From the NCBI RefSeq assembly GCF_022370755.2, contig NZ_CP092364.2, positions 6,262,001 to 6,326,000 of the forward strand: a DNA stretch of 64,000 nt. The letters are read 5' to 3'. The notes under the pieces are model-generated. The model was given only the letters and a program-made list of their open reading frames with translations, had not been told where the DNA came from and did not search any database. Made by a program: the position numbers and the translations under genes. Below, piece after piece: positions 52,883 through 60,154 of the stretch (positions are counted from its first letter, which is position 1; the number at the start of each line of letters is the position of its first letter). This DNA is from Mycolicibacterium goodii (GTDB lineage Bacteria > Actinomycetota > Actinomycetes > Mycobacteriales > Mycobacteriaceae).

Positions 52883-54310
52883 GCGAGGTGTTCGCAGAAG
52901 TACGTCTTCCAGCACGCCGCGTAACGCCTCGACCGCAGGCCGGAATGCGTGTTCGGCCGGGGCGCCGAACCCGATGATGATGCCGTCGGGGTCGGGGATG
53001 TCCGGGTGCGCCAGCGGGTGACGCATGATCGCCAGGCCCTGCAGCGCGATCCCGGCCTCGCCGGCGTGGCGCAGCACCTCGGGTTCGGCACCGTCGGGCA
53101 GGGTGAGCAGCATGTTGACGCCCGCGGCCAGGCCGCGGATGCCGACGTCGAAGTCGGCCAGCGCCGACACCAGATGGTCGCGGCGCCGCCGATAGCGGTT
53201 ACGCATGCGCCGGATGTGGCGGTCGTAGCCGCCCGTGGCGATGAAGTCGGCCAGTGTCAGCGCCGTGATGGCGTCGACGTGGTACTGCTGGCCGCCTGCC
53301 GCGGCGATCACCGGTTCGATCAAGGTCTGCGGCAGCACCATCCATCCCACCCGCAGTGTCTGCGCCATGCTCTTGCTCGCCGAACCCAGGTAGGCGACGC
53401 GGTCGGGATCCAGGGACTGCAGTGCTCCGACGGGTTGGCGGTCGTAGCGGAACTCGCCGTCGTAGTCGTCGTCGAGTACGTACCCGCCGGTGCGGCGTGC
53501 CCATTCCACGGCCTCACTGCGCCGCGACGGGTGCAGCGGCATGCCGTGCGGGCTGTGGTGTGCCGGGGTGAGCAGCACCGCGGGCGTGTCCAACGTGTCG
53601 AGATCGCTGATCACCGCGCCGTGTTCGTCGAGGCCGATCGGTGTAGTGGTGATGCCGAGCGTGGCGAGGGCGTCGCGAAAGATGAAGAGCCCGTAGGCTT
53701 CCACCGCGATGGGTCGGTTCGTCCCGAAGACCTTGCCGAGCAGTTCGACGCCGTTTCGGACGCCGGAGCAGATCACGATCGACTCCGGTGTGGTGCGCAC
53801 GCCCCGGACACGACCCAGGTATTCGGCCAGCGCCGAACGCAGTTCGGCGGGCCCTCGCGGATCGCCCATGCGCAGCGCGGACGCCGGCGCGTTGGACAAC
53901 GCCCGACGCGCCGATGCGAGCCACGCCGTGCGCGGGAACTCCGCGACGTCGGGTGAACCGGGCATCAGGTTGTGTGTGGGCGTGCCGGCGATGCGTAGCG
54001 GCGGTGGTCCGGGCCGTGCAGCCAGTTGTGGGGCCGGGGCGCGCGCGACCCACGTGCCCGCACCCTGGCGTGAGGCCAGCCAACCTTCGGCGACCAGTTC
54101 GGCGTACGCCTCGGCCACGGTGTTGCGGGCCAATCGCAGATCGGCGGCCAGCACACGCGACGGCGGGAGAACGGTTCCGGTGGCCAGGCGCCCCGAGCGG
54201 ATGCCGTCACGCAGGGCGTTGATGAGTTGTTCGCGGGCGGTGCGGCTGCCCGGGGTGATGACGGTGTGCAGCTCGAGGTCCCGAGCGCCAGAATTGGCCC
54301 GCGAAGTCAC
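52880..54310 (-). CDS. MocR/PdxR-type transcriptional regulator (GntR HTH + aminotransferase fold)
   Basis: 476-residue chimeric regulator. N-terminal GntR winged helix (REQLINALRDGIRSGRLATG, SRVLAADLRLARNTVAEAYAEL) is joined to a fold-type I aminotransferase domain that holds PLP; DDDYDGEFRYDR and the PLP Lys in YLGSASKSMAQTLRVGW are intact. Such regulators sense PLP plus an amine or aldehyde ligand and usually control a divergent gene; here that is the AhpD-like gene. The GTG at 54310 sits 48 nt from that gene's ATG, so the sites overlap. Confidence 0.88.
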   Translation of the reverse strand: MTSRANSGARDLELHTVITPGSRTAREQLINALRDGIRSGRLATGTVLPPSRVLAADLRLARNTVAEAYAELVAEGWLASRQGAGTWVARAPAPQLAARPGPPPLRIAGTPTHNLMPGSPDVAEFPRTAWLASARRALSNAPASALRMGDPRGPAELRSALAEYLGRVRGVRTTPESIVICSGVRNGVELLGKVFGTNRPIAVEAYGLFIFRDALATLGITTTPIGLDEHGAVISDLDTLDTPAVLLTPAHHSPHGMPLHPSRRSEAVEWARRTGGYVLDDDYDGEFRYDRQPVGALQSLDPDRVAYLGSASKSMAQTLRVGWMVLPQTLIEPVIAAAGGQQYHVDAITALTLADFIATGGYDRHIRRMRNRYRRRRDHLVSALADFDVGIRGLAAGVNMLLTLPDGAEPEVLRHAGEAGIALQGLAIMRHPLAHPDIPDPDGIIIGFGAPAEHAFRPAVEALRGVLEDVLLRTPR

Positions 54311-54346
54311 CGCTACATTGAACCATCTGGACGGGCCTTTGCTGGA

Positions 54347-54352
54347 TAGCGT
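54347..54352 (+). promoter_or_regulatory. -10 element (TAGCGT), leaderless promoter of the AhpD-like gene
   Basis: TAGCGT is exactly 6 nt before ATG, making the A of ATG the predicted +1. It lies in the 48-nt gap shared with the divergent MocR gene. Confidence 0.5.
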
Positions 54353-54358
54353 GAACGC

Positions 54359-54820
54359 ATGACACAAACACTCGAATCCACCGAACGCGTCAAGATCTAC
54401 AAGGCGTTTCCCGAGTTCTACGACGCGATGATGAACCTGTCGGCCACCTCGGCGAAGGACTTCGACCACACCATCGGCGAGCTGGTGAAGATCCGCGCAT
54501 CGCAGATCAACCGCTGCGGGTTCTGCCTCGACATGCACGCCCGTGATGCCCGCAAGCAGGGCGAGACCGAGCAGCGACTCGCGCTGATCGCGGCGTGGGA
54601 GGAGGCCGGCGATCTGTTCACCGAGCGTGAGCAGGCGGCTCTCGCGCTCACCGAGGCGGTGACGGAGATCAACCGCGGCCCGGTGTCTGACGACGTCTAC
54701 GAACGTGCGGCCGCGGTGTTCAGCGAACGCGAACTCAGTCAGTTGATCGCGATGATCGTGACCATCAACGCGTGGAACCGCATCAACGTCACCGTGAAGA
54801 TGCCGTTCCCGCGCCGCTGA
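54359..54820 (+). CDS. Carboxymuconolactone decarboxylase/AhpD-like alkylhydroperoxidase-fold protein
   Basis: 153-residue all-helical protein of the CMD/AhpD superfamily. The redox motif is NRCGFCLDMHARDARK (CxxC followed by His three residues later), with upstream KIRASQI and downstream AALALTEAVTEI. These features fit a thiol peroxidase-like activity; AhpD itself reduces AhpC, but no ahpC is near. Divergent from and probably controlled by the MocR regulator. Physiological substrate unknown. Confidence 0.88.
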   Translation: MTQTLESTERVKIYKAFPEFYDAMMNLSATSAKDFDHTIGELVKIRASQINRCGFCLDMHARDARKQGETEQRLALIAAWEEAGDLFTEREQAALALTEAVTEINRGPVSDDVYERAAAVFSERELSQLIAMIVTINAWNRINVTVKMPFPRR

Positions 54821-54838
54821 ATCACTCACACTGAAGGT

Positions 54839-55612
54839 ATGCAGTCCCGGTCCGGTGCACACCTGACGAAGCACGAGGGCATCGTGCACAAGCTGCACCG
54901 GCCGGGCACCGATCCGCGTGCCCTGGCCGCGCGTTTGCGCGCCGCCACCGCGGTGGACGCTCTGCTCACCCCCGTGTCGCCCGTCCCCGAGCGGATGGGC
55001 GACCGCTGGCGCACCCGCTGGCCTTGTGTGAGAACACTCGCACCAGAACCTGATTCGGTGCCGTGGGCTGACGTCGCCCGTCTGCTGGCGCGGCTGCACA
55101 ACTCCGCTGTCGACCAGCGGTTGCCCGTGCACGGGTGGCCGGCCCGCCTGCGCAGGGCGCTCGGCGCGGCGCGGGGCAACGCGACGATCGCGGGCGCCGC
55201 GGCCGGCCTGCCGATCCACGCGTGGCGCGGCGGCTCACCCGAACGGCCCCGCACGCTCGTGCACGGCGACTTCCATCTGGGGCAGGTGGGCCATCGAGAC
55301 GGCGACTGGTGCCTGATCGATGTCGATGATCTCGGCGTCGGAGACCCGGCGTGGGATCTGGCGCGTCCGGCGGGGTTCTGGGCCGCCGGTCTGATCCCCG
55401 ATCGGGACTGGGCGACGTTCGTCGACGCCTACCGCGCGGCCGGCGGCCCGGCTCTGGCTCCCGGCGATCCGTGGCCGGTGCTCGAACCTTTCGCGCGGGC
55501 CGCGGTGATACAGGCCGCCGCCGGCGATCCCGGCGACGACCTGCTGATGGCCGCGTGCGCGCGGATGCCTCAGCTGGAGAAGAACAGCCTGCCGAAGCCC
55601 TGCTTGCGGTAG
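54839..55612 (+). CDS. Aminoglycoside phosphotransferase (APH)-family kinase
   Basis: 257-residue small-molecule kinase. The catalytic loop is LVHGDFHLGQVG (HGDxH, with Gln in the usual Asn position), and the metal-binding Asp is in LIDVDDLGVGDPAWDLA. The N-lobe is short and lacks an obvious glycine-rich loop, so nucleotide binding may be unusual. It overlaps the convergent zinc-ribbon gene by 43 nt. Family members phosphorylate antibiotics, choline, sugars or other metabolites; nothing indicates which. Confidence 0.8.
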   Translation: MQSRSGAHLTKHEGIVHKLHRPGTDPRALAARLRAATAVDALLTPVSPVPERMGDRWRTRWPCVRTLAPEPDSVPWADVARLLARLHNSAVDQRLPVHGWPARLRRALGAARGNATIAGAAAGLPIHAWRGGSPERPRTLVHGDFHLGQVGHRDGDWCLIDVDDLGVGDPAWDLARPAGFWAAGLIPDRDWATFVDAYRAAGGPALAPGDPWPVLEPFARAAVIQAAAGDPGDDLLMAACARMPQLEKNSLPKPCLR

Positions 55613-55896
55613 TGCTTGTTGCCGCGGTAACCCCAGCCCGGTCCGTAGTCGGAATAGCCGTGGTGTTGCGGCGGCATGGGCGGCGGCGCCGACTGCACGA
55701 ACCGGTTCTCCATCTGCGTGAGTGCCTCGAGCTCGCCGAAGTCGAGGAAGATGCCTCGGCAGGTGTCGCACTGTTCGAGGTGGATGCCGTTGCGTTCGTA
55801 TGTCTTCATGACGCCCGAACACTTCGGGCACAGCAGCGTGTGACCGGCATTCGTCGGCGGCGGGGACTTCGGCGGTTCATATGGCGGGATGCTCAT
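55570..55896 (-). CDS. Small TFIIB-type zinc-ribbon protein
   Basis: 108-residue protein with one zinc ribbon: LLCPKCSGVM and, 15 residues on, QCDTCRGIFLDFGELEAL, the zf-TFIIB signature. The C-terminal part is rich in Pro, Gly, Tyr and His (PPPMPPQHHGYSDYG) and is probably disordered. Its 3' end overlaps the convergent kinase gene. Function unknown. Confidence 0.82.
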   Translation of the reverse strand: MSIPPYEPPKSPPPTNAGHTLLCPKCSGVMKTYERNGIHLEQCDTCRGIFLDFGELEALTQMENRFVQSAPPPMPPQHHGYSDYGPGWGYRGNKHYRKQGFGRLFFSS

Positions 55897-55939
55897 ACGC
55901 GCATAACGACCGAGGTTCCTGTGAAGTGCCTGGGCGTGC

Positions 55940-56001
55940 CCGCGAGTGTGAAACCTCGGCGAGAAAACGGCCGAGAACTCGCCGACGTTTCACACTCGCG
56001 G
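55940..56001. repeat. Long two-part inverted repeat (intergenic hairpin)
   Basis: A perfect 15-bp stem (CCGCGAGTGTGAAAC / GTTTCACACTCGCGG) encloses, after a 2x2 internal loop, a 7-bp stem (CGGCGAG / CTCGCCG) and a 14-nt loop. It occupies the gap between the divergent zinc-ribbon and PPOX genes, ending 53 nt before the PPOX promoter. It may be a dispersed repeat (REP/BIME-like), a structured RNA or an operator. Confidence 0.7.
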
Positions 56002-56053
56002 CGGCAAGTGGCGCCACGTGTGTCGAGCCGCGATCGGCACGATCGCCGAACGC

Positions 56054-56059
56054 TAGGGT
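56054..56059 (+). promoter_or_regulatory. -10 element (TAGGGT), leaderless PPOX-gene promoter
   Basis: TAGGGT is exactly 6 nt before ATG, with no Shine-Dalgarno sequence, so +1 is predicted at the start codon. Confidence 0.5.
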
Positions 56060-56065
56060 TGGGCC

Positions 56066-56470
56066 ATGGCCAGCCCGGTGTCGGTCCTGAGCGAGGAGGA
56101 AAGCTGGCGGCTGCTCGCGAGCGTGCCGATCGGACGGTTCGTCACCACGATCGGCACCCGGCTGGAGATCTTCCCGGTGAACTTCGCCGTGCAGGACCGC
56201 ACGGTGCTGTTCCGCACCGCCGAGGGCACCAAACTGATCACCGCGATCATGAGTGACCGGGTGCTTTTCGAGGCCGACGGTCACACCGTCACCGACGGCT
56301 GGAGCGTGATCCTGCGTGGAACCGCCGAACTGTTGCAGACCGCCGAGGACATCGCCGTCGCCGAGCGCACACAGCTGATGTCGTGGACCTCACCGGCGAA
56401 ACGGCGCTACGTGCGCATCACCCCGAAGGAGATCTCCGGGCGGTTCTTCACGTTCGATCAGACCCAGTAG
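56066..56470 (+). CDS. Pyridoxamine 5'-phosphate oxidase-like (PPOX, split-barrel) protein
   Basis: 134-residue flavin-reductase-like split barrel: LASVPIGRFVTTIGTRLEIFPVNFAV, TVLFRTAEGTKL, WSVILRGTAELL and ITPKEISGRFF follow the order of small PPOX/flavin-binding proteins common in actinobacteria. Members bind FMN or F420; the cofactor here cannot be decided. The stop overlaps the convergent wzm gene by 13 nt. Confidence 0.82.
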   Translation: MASPVSVLSEEESWRLLASVPIGRFVTTIGTRLEIFPVNFAVQDRTVLFRTAEGTKLITAIMSDRVLFEADGHTVTDGWSVILRGTAELLQTAEDIAVAERTQLMSWTSPAKRRYVRITPKEISGRFFTFDQTQ

Positions 56471-57288
56471 GGCACGCGGCCGCGGTACTGACGCATCGCG
56501 AACGCCGCGAACGTCCATCCGATCACCGTGAAGACGAGGACCACGAGCCAGTGCCGCAGTTCCTGGTCCGCGCCGAGCAGTGGGGCGCGCACGATGTCGA
56601 GATAGTGCAGCAGCGGGTTGATCTCGACGATCTTGGCCCACGAGCCCGCACCTTGCTGCTGCAGCGTCGACTCGTTCCAGATGATCGGCGTCATGAAGAA
56701 CAGCAACTGCACGACGCTGGCGAGCAGCGGCCCGATGTCGCGATAGCGCGTGGCCAGAATCCCGAAACACAATGCGACCCACACCATGTTCAGCACGATG
56801 AGTCCCAGCGCCGGGATGACCGCGAGATCGGTCCATTTCCACGGTTTGGGATAGATGATCGCGATGACCACGAAAATGATGATGTTGTGGCCGAACAGGA
56901 TGATCTGCCGCCACACCAGCCTGTAGACGTGCACCGACAACGGCGTCGGAAGCTGTTTGATCAGGCCCTCATTGGCGATGAACACCTCGGCGCCTTCGAG
57001 GATCGACGCATTGATGAGGTTCCAGATGATCAGGCCCAGCGTCACGTAGGGCAGATGCTCGGAGAGTTCCAGCTTGAACAGCTTGGAGTACAGCACGCCC
57101 ATCGCCACGGCGGTCGCACCGGTGGCGATGGTGATCCAGAAGGGGCCGAGCACGCTGCGGCGGTACCGCTGCTTGATGTCCTGCCAGCCCAGGTGCAGCC
57201 ACAGCTCGCGTTTGCCGAAACCCTCGACCAGGTCGCGGCGGGCTCTGGCCATGGTCTTCGACTGAGCTGCCGCGTCGGTGAACGTCAT
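56458..57288 (-). CDS. wzm: Galactan ABC exporter permease Wzm
   Basis: 276-residue ABC-2-type permease with about six helices (WQDIKQRYRRSVLGPFWITI start, FFMTPIIWNESTL in the re-entrant region). With Wzt it flips the lipid-linked galactan across the membrane, as shown for the mycobacterial Rv3781-Rv3783 pair. ATG 57288 overlaps the glfT1 stop (ATGA). Last gene of bpa-wzt-glfT1-wzm. Confidence 0.94.
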   Translation of the reverse strand: MTFTDAAAQSKTMARARRDLVEGFGKRELWLHLGWQDIKQRYRRSVLGPFWITIATGATAVAMGVLYSKLFKLELSEHLPYVTLGLIIWNLINASILEGAEVFIANEGLIKQLPTPLSVHVYRLVWRQIILFGHNIIIFVVIAIIYPKPWKWTDLAVIPALGLIVLNMVWVALCFGILATRYRDIGPLLASVVQLLFFMTPIIWNESTLQQQGAGSWAKIVEINPLLHYLDIVRAPLLGADQELRHWLVVLVFTVIGWTFAAFAMRQYRGRVPYWV

Positions 57289-58184
57289 CGCTGGAACCTT
57301 TCGCGTCTCCCCAACCGCCGCAGCCGAATCCACTCACGCAGACCAGCGGGGTCGCGGCGTGACACCAGAAAGTACCAGCCGAAGCGCACCCACTCCTGCA
57401 GCAGGAGCTTGCGAAGGCCCGGCTGTGCCAACAGGTAGCCGCGGTTGCGGTAGGTGAAGAACCGCTTGGTCTCGTCGTCCGGATACTGCGTGTGCATGCG
57501 CCCGCCGAGGATCGGCTTGAACTCGTCGGTGCCGCACGGGTGCAGATAACTTGCGGTCAAACAGGTTCCGAAGGGCAGGCCGGACCGCACCAGGCGGCGG
57601 TGCAGCTCCACCTCGTCGCCCCGCACGAACAGTCGCAGGTCGGGGACGCCGATCGCGTCGACCGTGTCCGCACGGAACAGCGCACCGTTGAACAGCGACG
57701 CGATGCCGGGCAGCAGGTCGCCGCTGCCGTCGGTGCGCAGTTCCGAGGTGAGCCGGCGCCACACCAGGCCGCGGCGCAGCGGGAACGCGAGGCGCTGCGG
57801 ATCGTCGAGGTTGCACACCATGGGGGAGACCTCGGCCAGGCTGTGCGTGTGCGCGCAGGACAGCAATGTCGAGAGCACGGTCGTGTCGGCAGGCCTGCCG
57901 TCGTCGTCGGCCAGCCAGATCCAGTCGGCGCCGAGAGCCAGCGCATGCAGCATGCCCAACGCGAAACCACCTGCGCCGCCGAGGTTTCGGCGCGACCCCA
58001 GATATGTGGACGGGACGGGCTGGCCGGTCACCAGTTCCCGCACCTGCGGGTCGTTGTCGTTGTCGACGACGATCAGGTGGTCGGGTGTGCGGTCCTGCGA
58101 GACGACGGCGTCGAGCGACGTGGCCAGCAGTTCTCGACGCCGGTGGGTCACCACGACCGCACAGACGACCTCAGTGTGCGTCAC
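57285..58184 (-). CDS. glfT1: Galactofuranosyltransferase GlfT1 (initiating)
   Basis: 299-residue GT2 enzyme that adds the first galactofuranose residues to the decaprenyl-linked rhamnosyl-GlcNAc unit. N-terminal VCAVVVTHRRRELLATSLD, LIVVDNDND, RRNLGGAGGFALGM and the metal-binding WLADDDGRP are present, with the later FVRGDEVELHRRL. GTG 58184 was chosen by alignment with M. tuberculosis and a GAGGA 8 nt upstream; it overlaps wzt by 14 nt. Confidence 0.94.
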   Translation of the reverse strand: MTHTEVVCAVVVTHRRRELLATSLDAVVSQDRTPDHLIVVDNDNDPQVRELVTGQPVPSTYLGSRRNLGGAGGFALGMLHALALGADWIWLADDDGRPADTTVLSTLLSCAHTHSLAEVSPMVCNLDDPQRLAFPLRRGLVWRRLTSELRTDGSGDLLPGIASLFNGALFRADTVDAIGVPDLRLFVRGDEVELHRRLVRSGLPFGTCLTASYLHPCGTDEFKPILGGRMHTQYPDDETKRFFTYRNRGYLLAQPGLRKLLLQEWVRFGWYFLVSRRDPAGLREWIRLRRLGRRERFQR

Positions 58185-58980
58185 GCGCGGTTTCCTCGAG
58201 CACTTCACGCACGTGGCGTGCGGCGTCCTCACCCTCGTAGGCGCGTACGACCTCTTCGATGCCGCCGGTCATCCTGATGGTGCCGTGGTCGATCCACATC
58301 GCGGTCTTGCACAGCCGGGCCAGGAACTCGTTGGAATGGCTTGCGAACACCAGGATCCCGGAGCGTTCCACGAGATCCTGCAGGCGGGTCTGGGCCTTCT
58401 TCAGAAACTCCGCGTCGACGGCGCCGATGCCCTCGTCGAGCAGCAGGATCTCGGGGTCGATGCTCGTGACCACACCCATCGCCAGCCGCACGCGCATACC
58501 GGTCGAGTAGGTGCGCAACGGCATCGACAGGTACTCGCCGAGCTCGGTGAATTCGGCGATCTCGTCGACCTTTGCCAGCATCTGCTTGCGCGTCTGACCG
58601 AGGAACAGACCCCGGATGATGATGTTCTCGAATCCCGAGATCTCGGGATCCATCCCGACGCCGAGATCGAACACCGGGGCGACGCGGCCGGTCACGGTCG
58701 CCGAACCGCGAGTGGGCTCGTAGATCCCCGACAGCAGCCGCAACAGCGTCGACTTGCCTGCGCCGTTGTGGCCGACCAGGCCGACCCGGTCACCCATCTG
58801 AAGCGACATCGTGATGTCGCGCAGCGCCTCGATGACCACGACGTTCGACTGGTTGCGGCCGATGGCACCACCGGCCTTGCCCAGGAAAGCCTTCTTCAAC
58901 GAGCGGGTCTTGGCATCGAAGATCGGAAACTCGACCCATGCGTCGCGCGTCTCGATGCGCGGTGCAGAAGAGGATGTCAC
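58171..58980 (-). CDS. wzt: Galactan ABC exporter ATPase Wzt
   Basis: 269-residue ABC ATPase. Walker A GLVGHNGAGKSTLL, the LSGxx signature region as LRTYSTGMRVRLAMG, Walker B EILLLDEGIGAVDAEF and the switch His in ASHSNEFL are intact. Lacks the carbohydrate-binding C-terminal domain of O-antigen Wzt proteins. GTG 58980 has AGGA 6 nt upstream and gives the family length (M. tuberculosis 273). Seven nt after the bpa stop. Confidence 0.94.
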   Translation of the reverse strand: MTSSSAPRIETRDAWVEFPIFDAKTRSLKKAFLGKAGGAIGRNQSNVVVIEALRDITMSLQMGDRVGLVGHNGAGKSTLLRLLSGIYEPTRGSATVTGRVAPVFDLGVGMDPEISGFENIIIRGLFLGQTRKQMLAKVDEIAEFTELGEYLSMPLRTYSTGMRVRLAMGVVTSIDPEILLLDEGIGAVDAEFLKKAQTRLQDLVERSGILVFASHSNEFLARLCKTAMWIDHGTIRMTGGIEEVVRAYEGEDAARHVREVLEETARDAH

Positions 58981-58987
58981 GCGCGTC

Positions 58988-59515
58988 CTACAGGTACTGC
59001 CCGGTGCCGGGGTGGGTGGCGCCGCCACGCTGGGCGCCGGGAACCTGGATGCCGGGTGGCAGCGCGCCCTGACGCATCTGCTCCAGCTGGGCCCGCGCGG
59101 CCATCTGCTGTGCGAACAGTGCCGTCTGGATGCCGTGGAACAGCCCCTCCAGCCAACCGACCAGCTGAGCCTGGGCGATGCGCAGCTCGGCGTCGCTGGG
59201 CACGTTGTCGTCGGTGAACGGGAGCGTGAGGCGCTCCAGCTCCTCGCGCAGTTCGGGCGCGAGACCGTCTTCGAGCTCCCGGATGCTGGTCTGGTGGATC
59301 TCGCGCAGGCGGTTGCGGCTCGCATCGTCGAGCGGAGCGGCCCGCACCTCCTCGAGCAGCTGCTTGATCATGGTGCCGATGCGCATCACCTTCGCCGGCT
59401 GTTCGACGAGGTCGGTGAGCGACTTGCCCTCGCCCTCACCCTCGCCTTCTGTGTCGGCACCGCCCGCAGCGCCGGTCAGGATCTCGATGTTGTCGTCATC
59501 CGGATTGATGGTCAT
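58988..59515 (-). CDS. bpa: Bacterial proteasome activator Bpa (PafE)
   Basis: 175-residue helical protein that forms a dodecameric ring and opens the 20S proteasome gate without ATP. The C-terminal GQYL motif that docks into the proteasome alpha ring is present as the last four residues (GTGQYL). An acidic N-terminus (NPDDDNIEIL, EGEGEGEG) precedes helices with LVGWLEGLFHGIQTALFAQQM. ATG 59515 has GGGAAGG just upstream; the frame is open further but the family begins here. It heads the galactan-export operon, an unexpected partnership that is conserved in M. tuberculosis (Rv3780). Confidence 0.93.
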   Translation of the reverse strand: MTINPDDDNIEILTGAAGGADTEGEGEGEGKSLTDLVEQPAKVMRIGTMIKQLLEEVRAAPLDDASRNRLREIHQTSIRELEDGLAPELREELERLTLPFTDDNVPSDAELRIAQAQLVGWLEGLFHGIQTALFAQQMAARAQLEQMRQGALPPGIQVPGAQRGGATHPGTGQYL

Positions 59516-60141
59516 GGCCTTCCCGTCACCTGTCGTTGTTCGGTTGGTCGTCTTCACGCCGGCGGTGGATCCGATCCGCGCCGTGATCCTCGCCGCTGTC
59601 GTGAATCTTCTCCCACGACGATCTTCTCCCTTGACCGTGAGGTATCTAGCGACACTAGCCCGTCGGGCATGACGAACCTCCCGGCCACCGGGGTGCTCGT
59701 CATCACGTGACCGGGGCGGAGCGCCTCCGGGCCACCGCGCAGGCCAGTGCGGCCGCGACGACCAGGGCGGCATTCCGGGGCGGCGTCGGGAAATCCGGGG
59801 AGACCCTCCACCGGGTGATCGGAAGCAAGATCAGCAAACGCCGTGGTGGTGACCTGCGACGGCGCGGTGTGGGCGCCGAACGGCCCGATCTTGAACCCGG
59901 CGACGCCGAACGTCAAGGCAGACGCCCACCGCCGTCGCCGCCGGTGTGCACTGCCCGCCGCCCCGGCGATGACCGCGGCGGATGGTCCGGCAACAGCAGA
60001 CCCATTAGCACTCCGAACCCGCAGCGCACTGGACTAGTATGGCTGCCCAGGGCGACCCGTCCCGAGCGCGGCCTCGGCAGCCGAGACGCACGGTCGGGGG
60101 CTCTTTCACATCGTGCAGTTTGTGGTAGTTGCGGACGCTCT
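59516..60141. other. Long non-coding stretch between bpa and the aminotransferase-fold gene
   Basis: No intact gene. It holds the bpa promoter region (candidate hexamers TAGTGT and TAGATA around 59640-59660 on the minus strand), the Rv3779-like remnant, and upstream sequence of the aminotransferase-fold gene. Several open frames exist but show no recognisable protein family. Confidence 0.6.
59699..60024 (-). pseudogene. Decayed 5' remnant of an Rv3779-like GT-C membrane protein
   Basis: In the position where M. tuberculosis has Rv3779 (a roughly 666-residue membrane glycosyltransferase), this strand carries only fragments of its N-terminus in shifting frames. They are an ATG with MGLLL at 60024; AAVIAGAAGS; TPAATAVGVCL in a second frame; SALTFGVAGFKIGPFGA back in the first; and NAALVVAAALACAVA, a hydrophobic helix, in the frame of AATAVGVCL or another. 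At least two frameshifts and loss of the C-terminal 85 percent would make it non-functional. The match is to my memory of Rv3779, so moderate confidence. Confidence 0.55.
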
Positions 60142-60147
60142 TAAGGT
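60142..60147 (+). promoter_or_regulatory. -10 candidate (TAAGGT) of the aminotransferase-fold gene
   Basis: TAAGGT is 7 nt before ATG and could serve as a leaderless -10; the same bases (AAGG) could instead be a ribosome-binding site. Undecided. Confidence 0.35.
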
Positions 60148-60154
60148 GGCTGGC

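Noticed and set aside
54311..55219. Long upstream extension of the MocR regulator
   Set aside because: The extension is antisense to the AhpD-like and kinase genes; the GntR helix-turn-helix starts shortly after 54310.
59707..60144. A plus-strand open frame between bpa and the aminotransferase-fold gene
   Set aside because: Arg/Gly-rich low-complexity translation with no family; the opposite strand carries a better explanation as a gene remnant.
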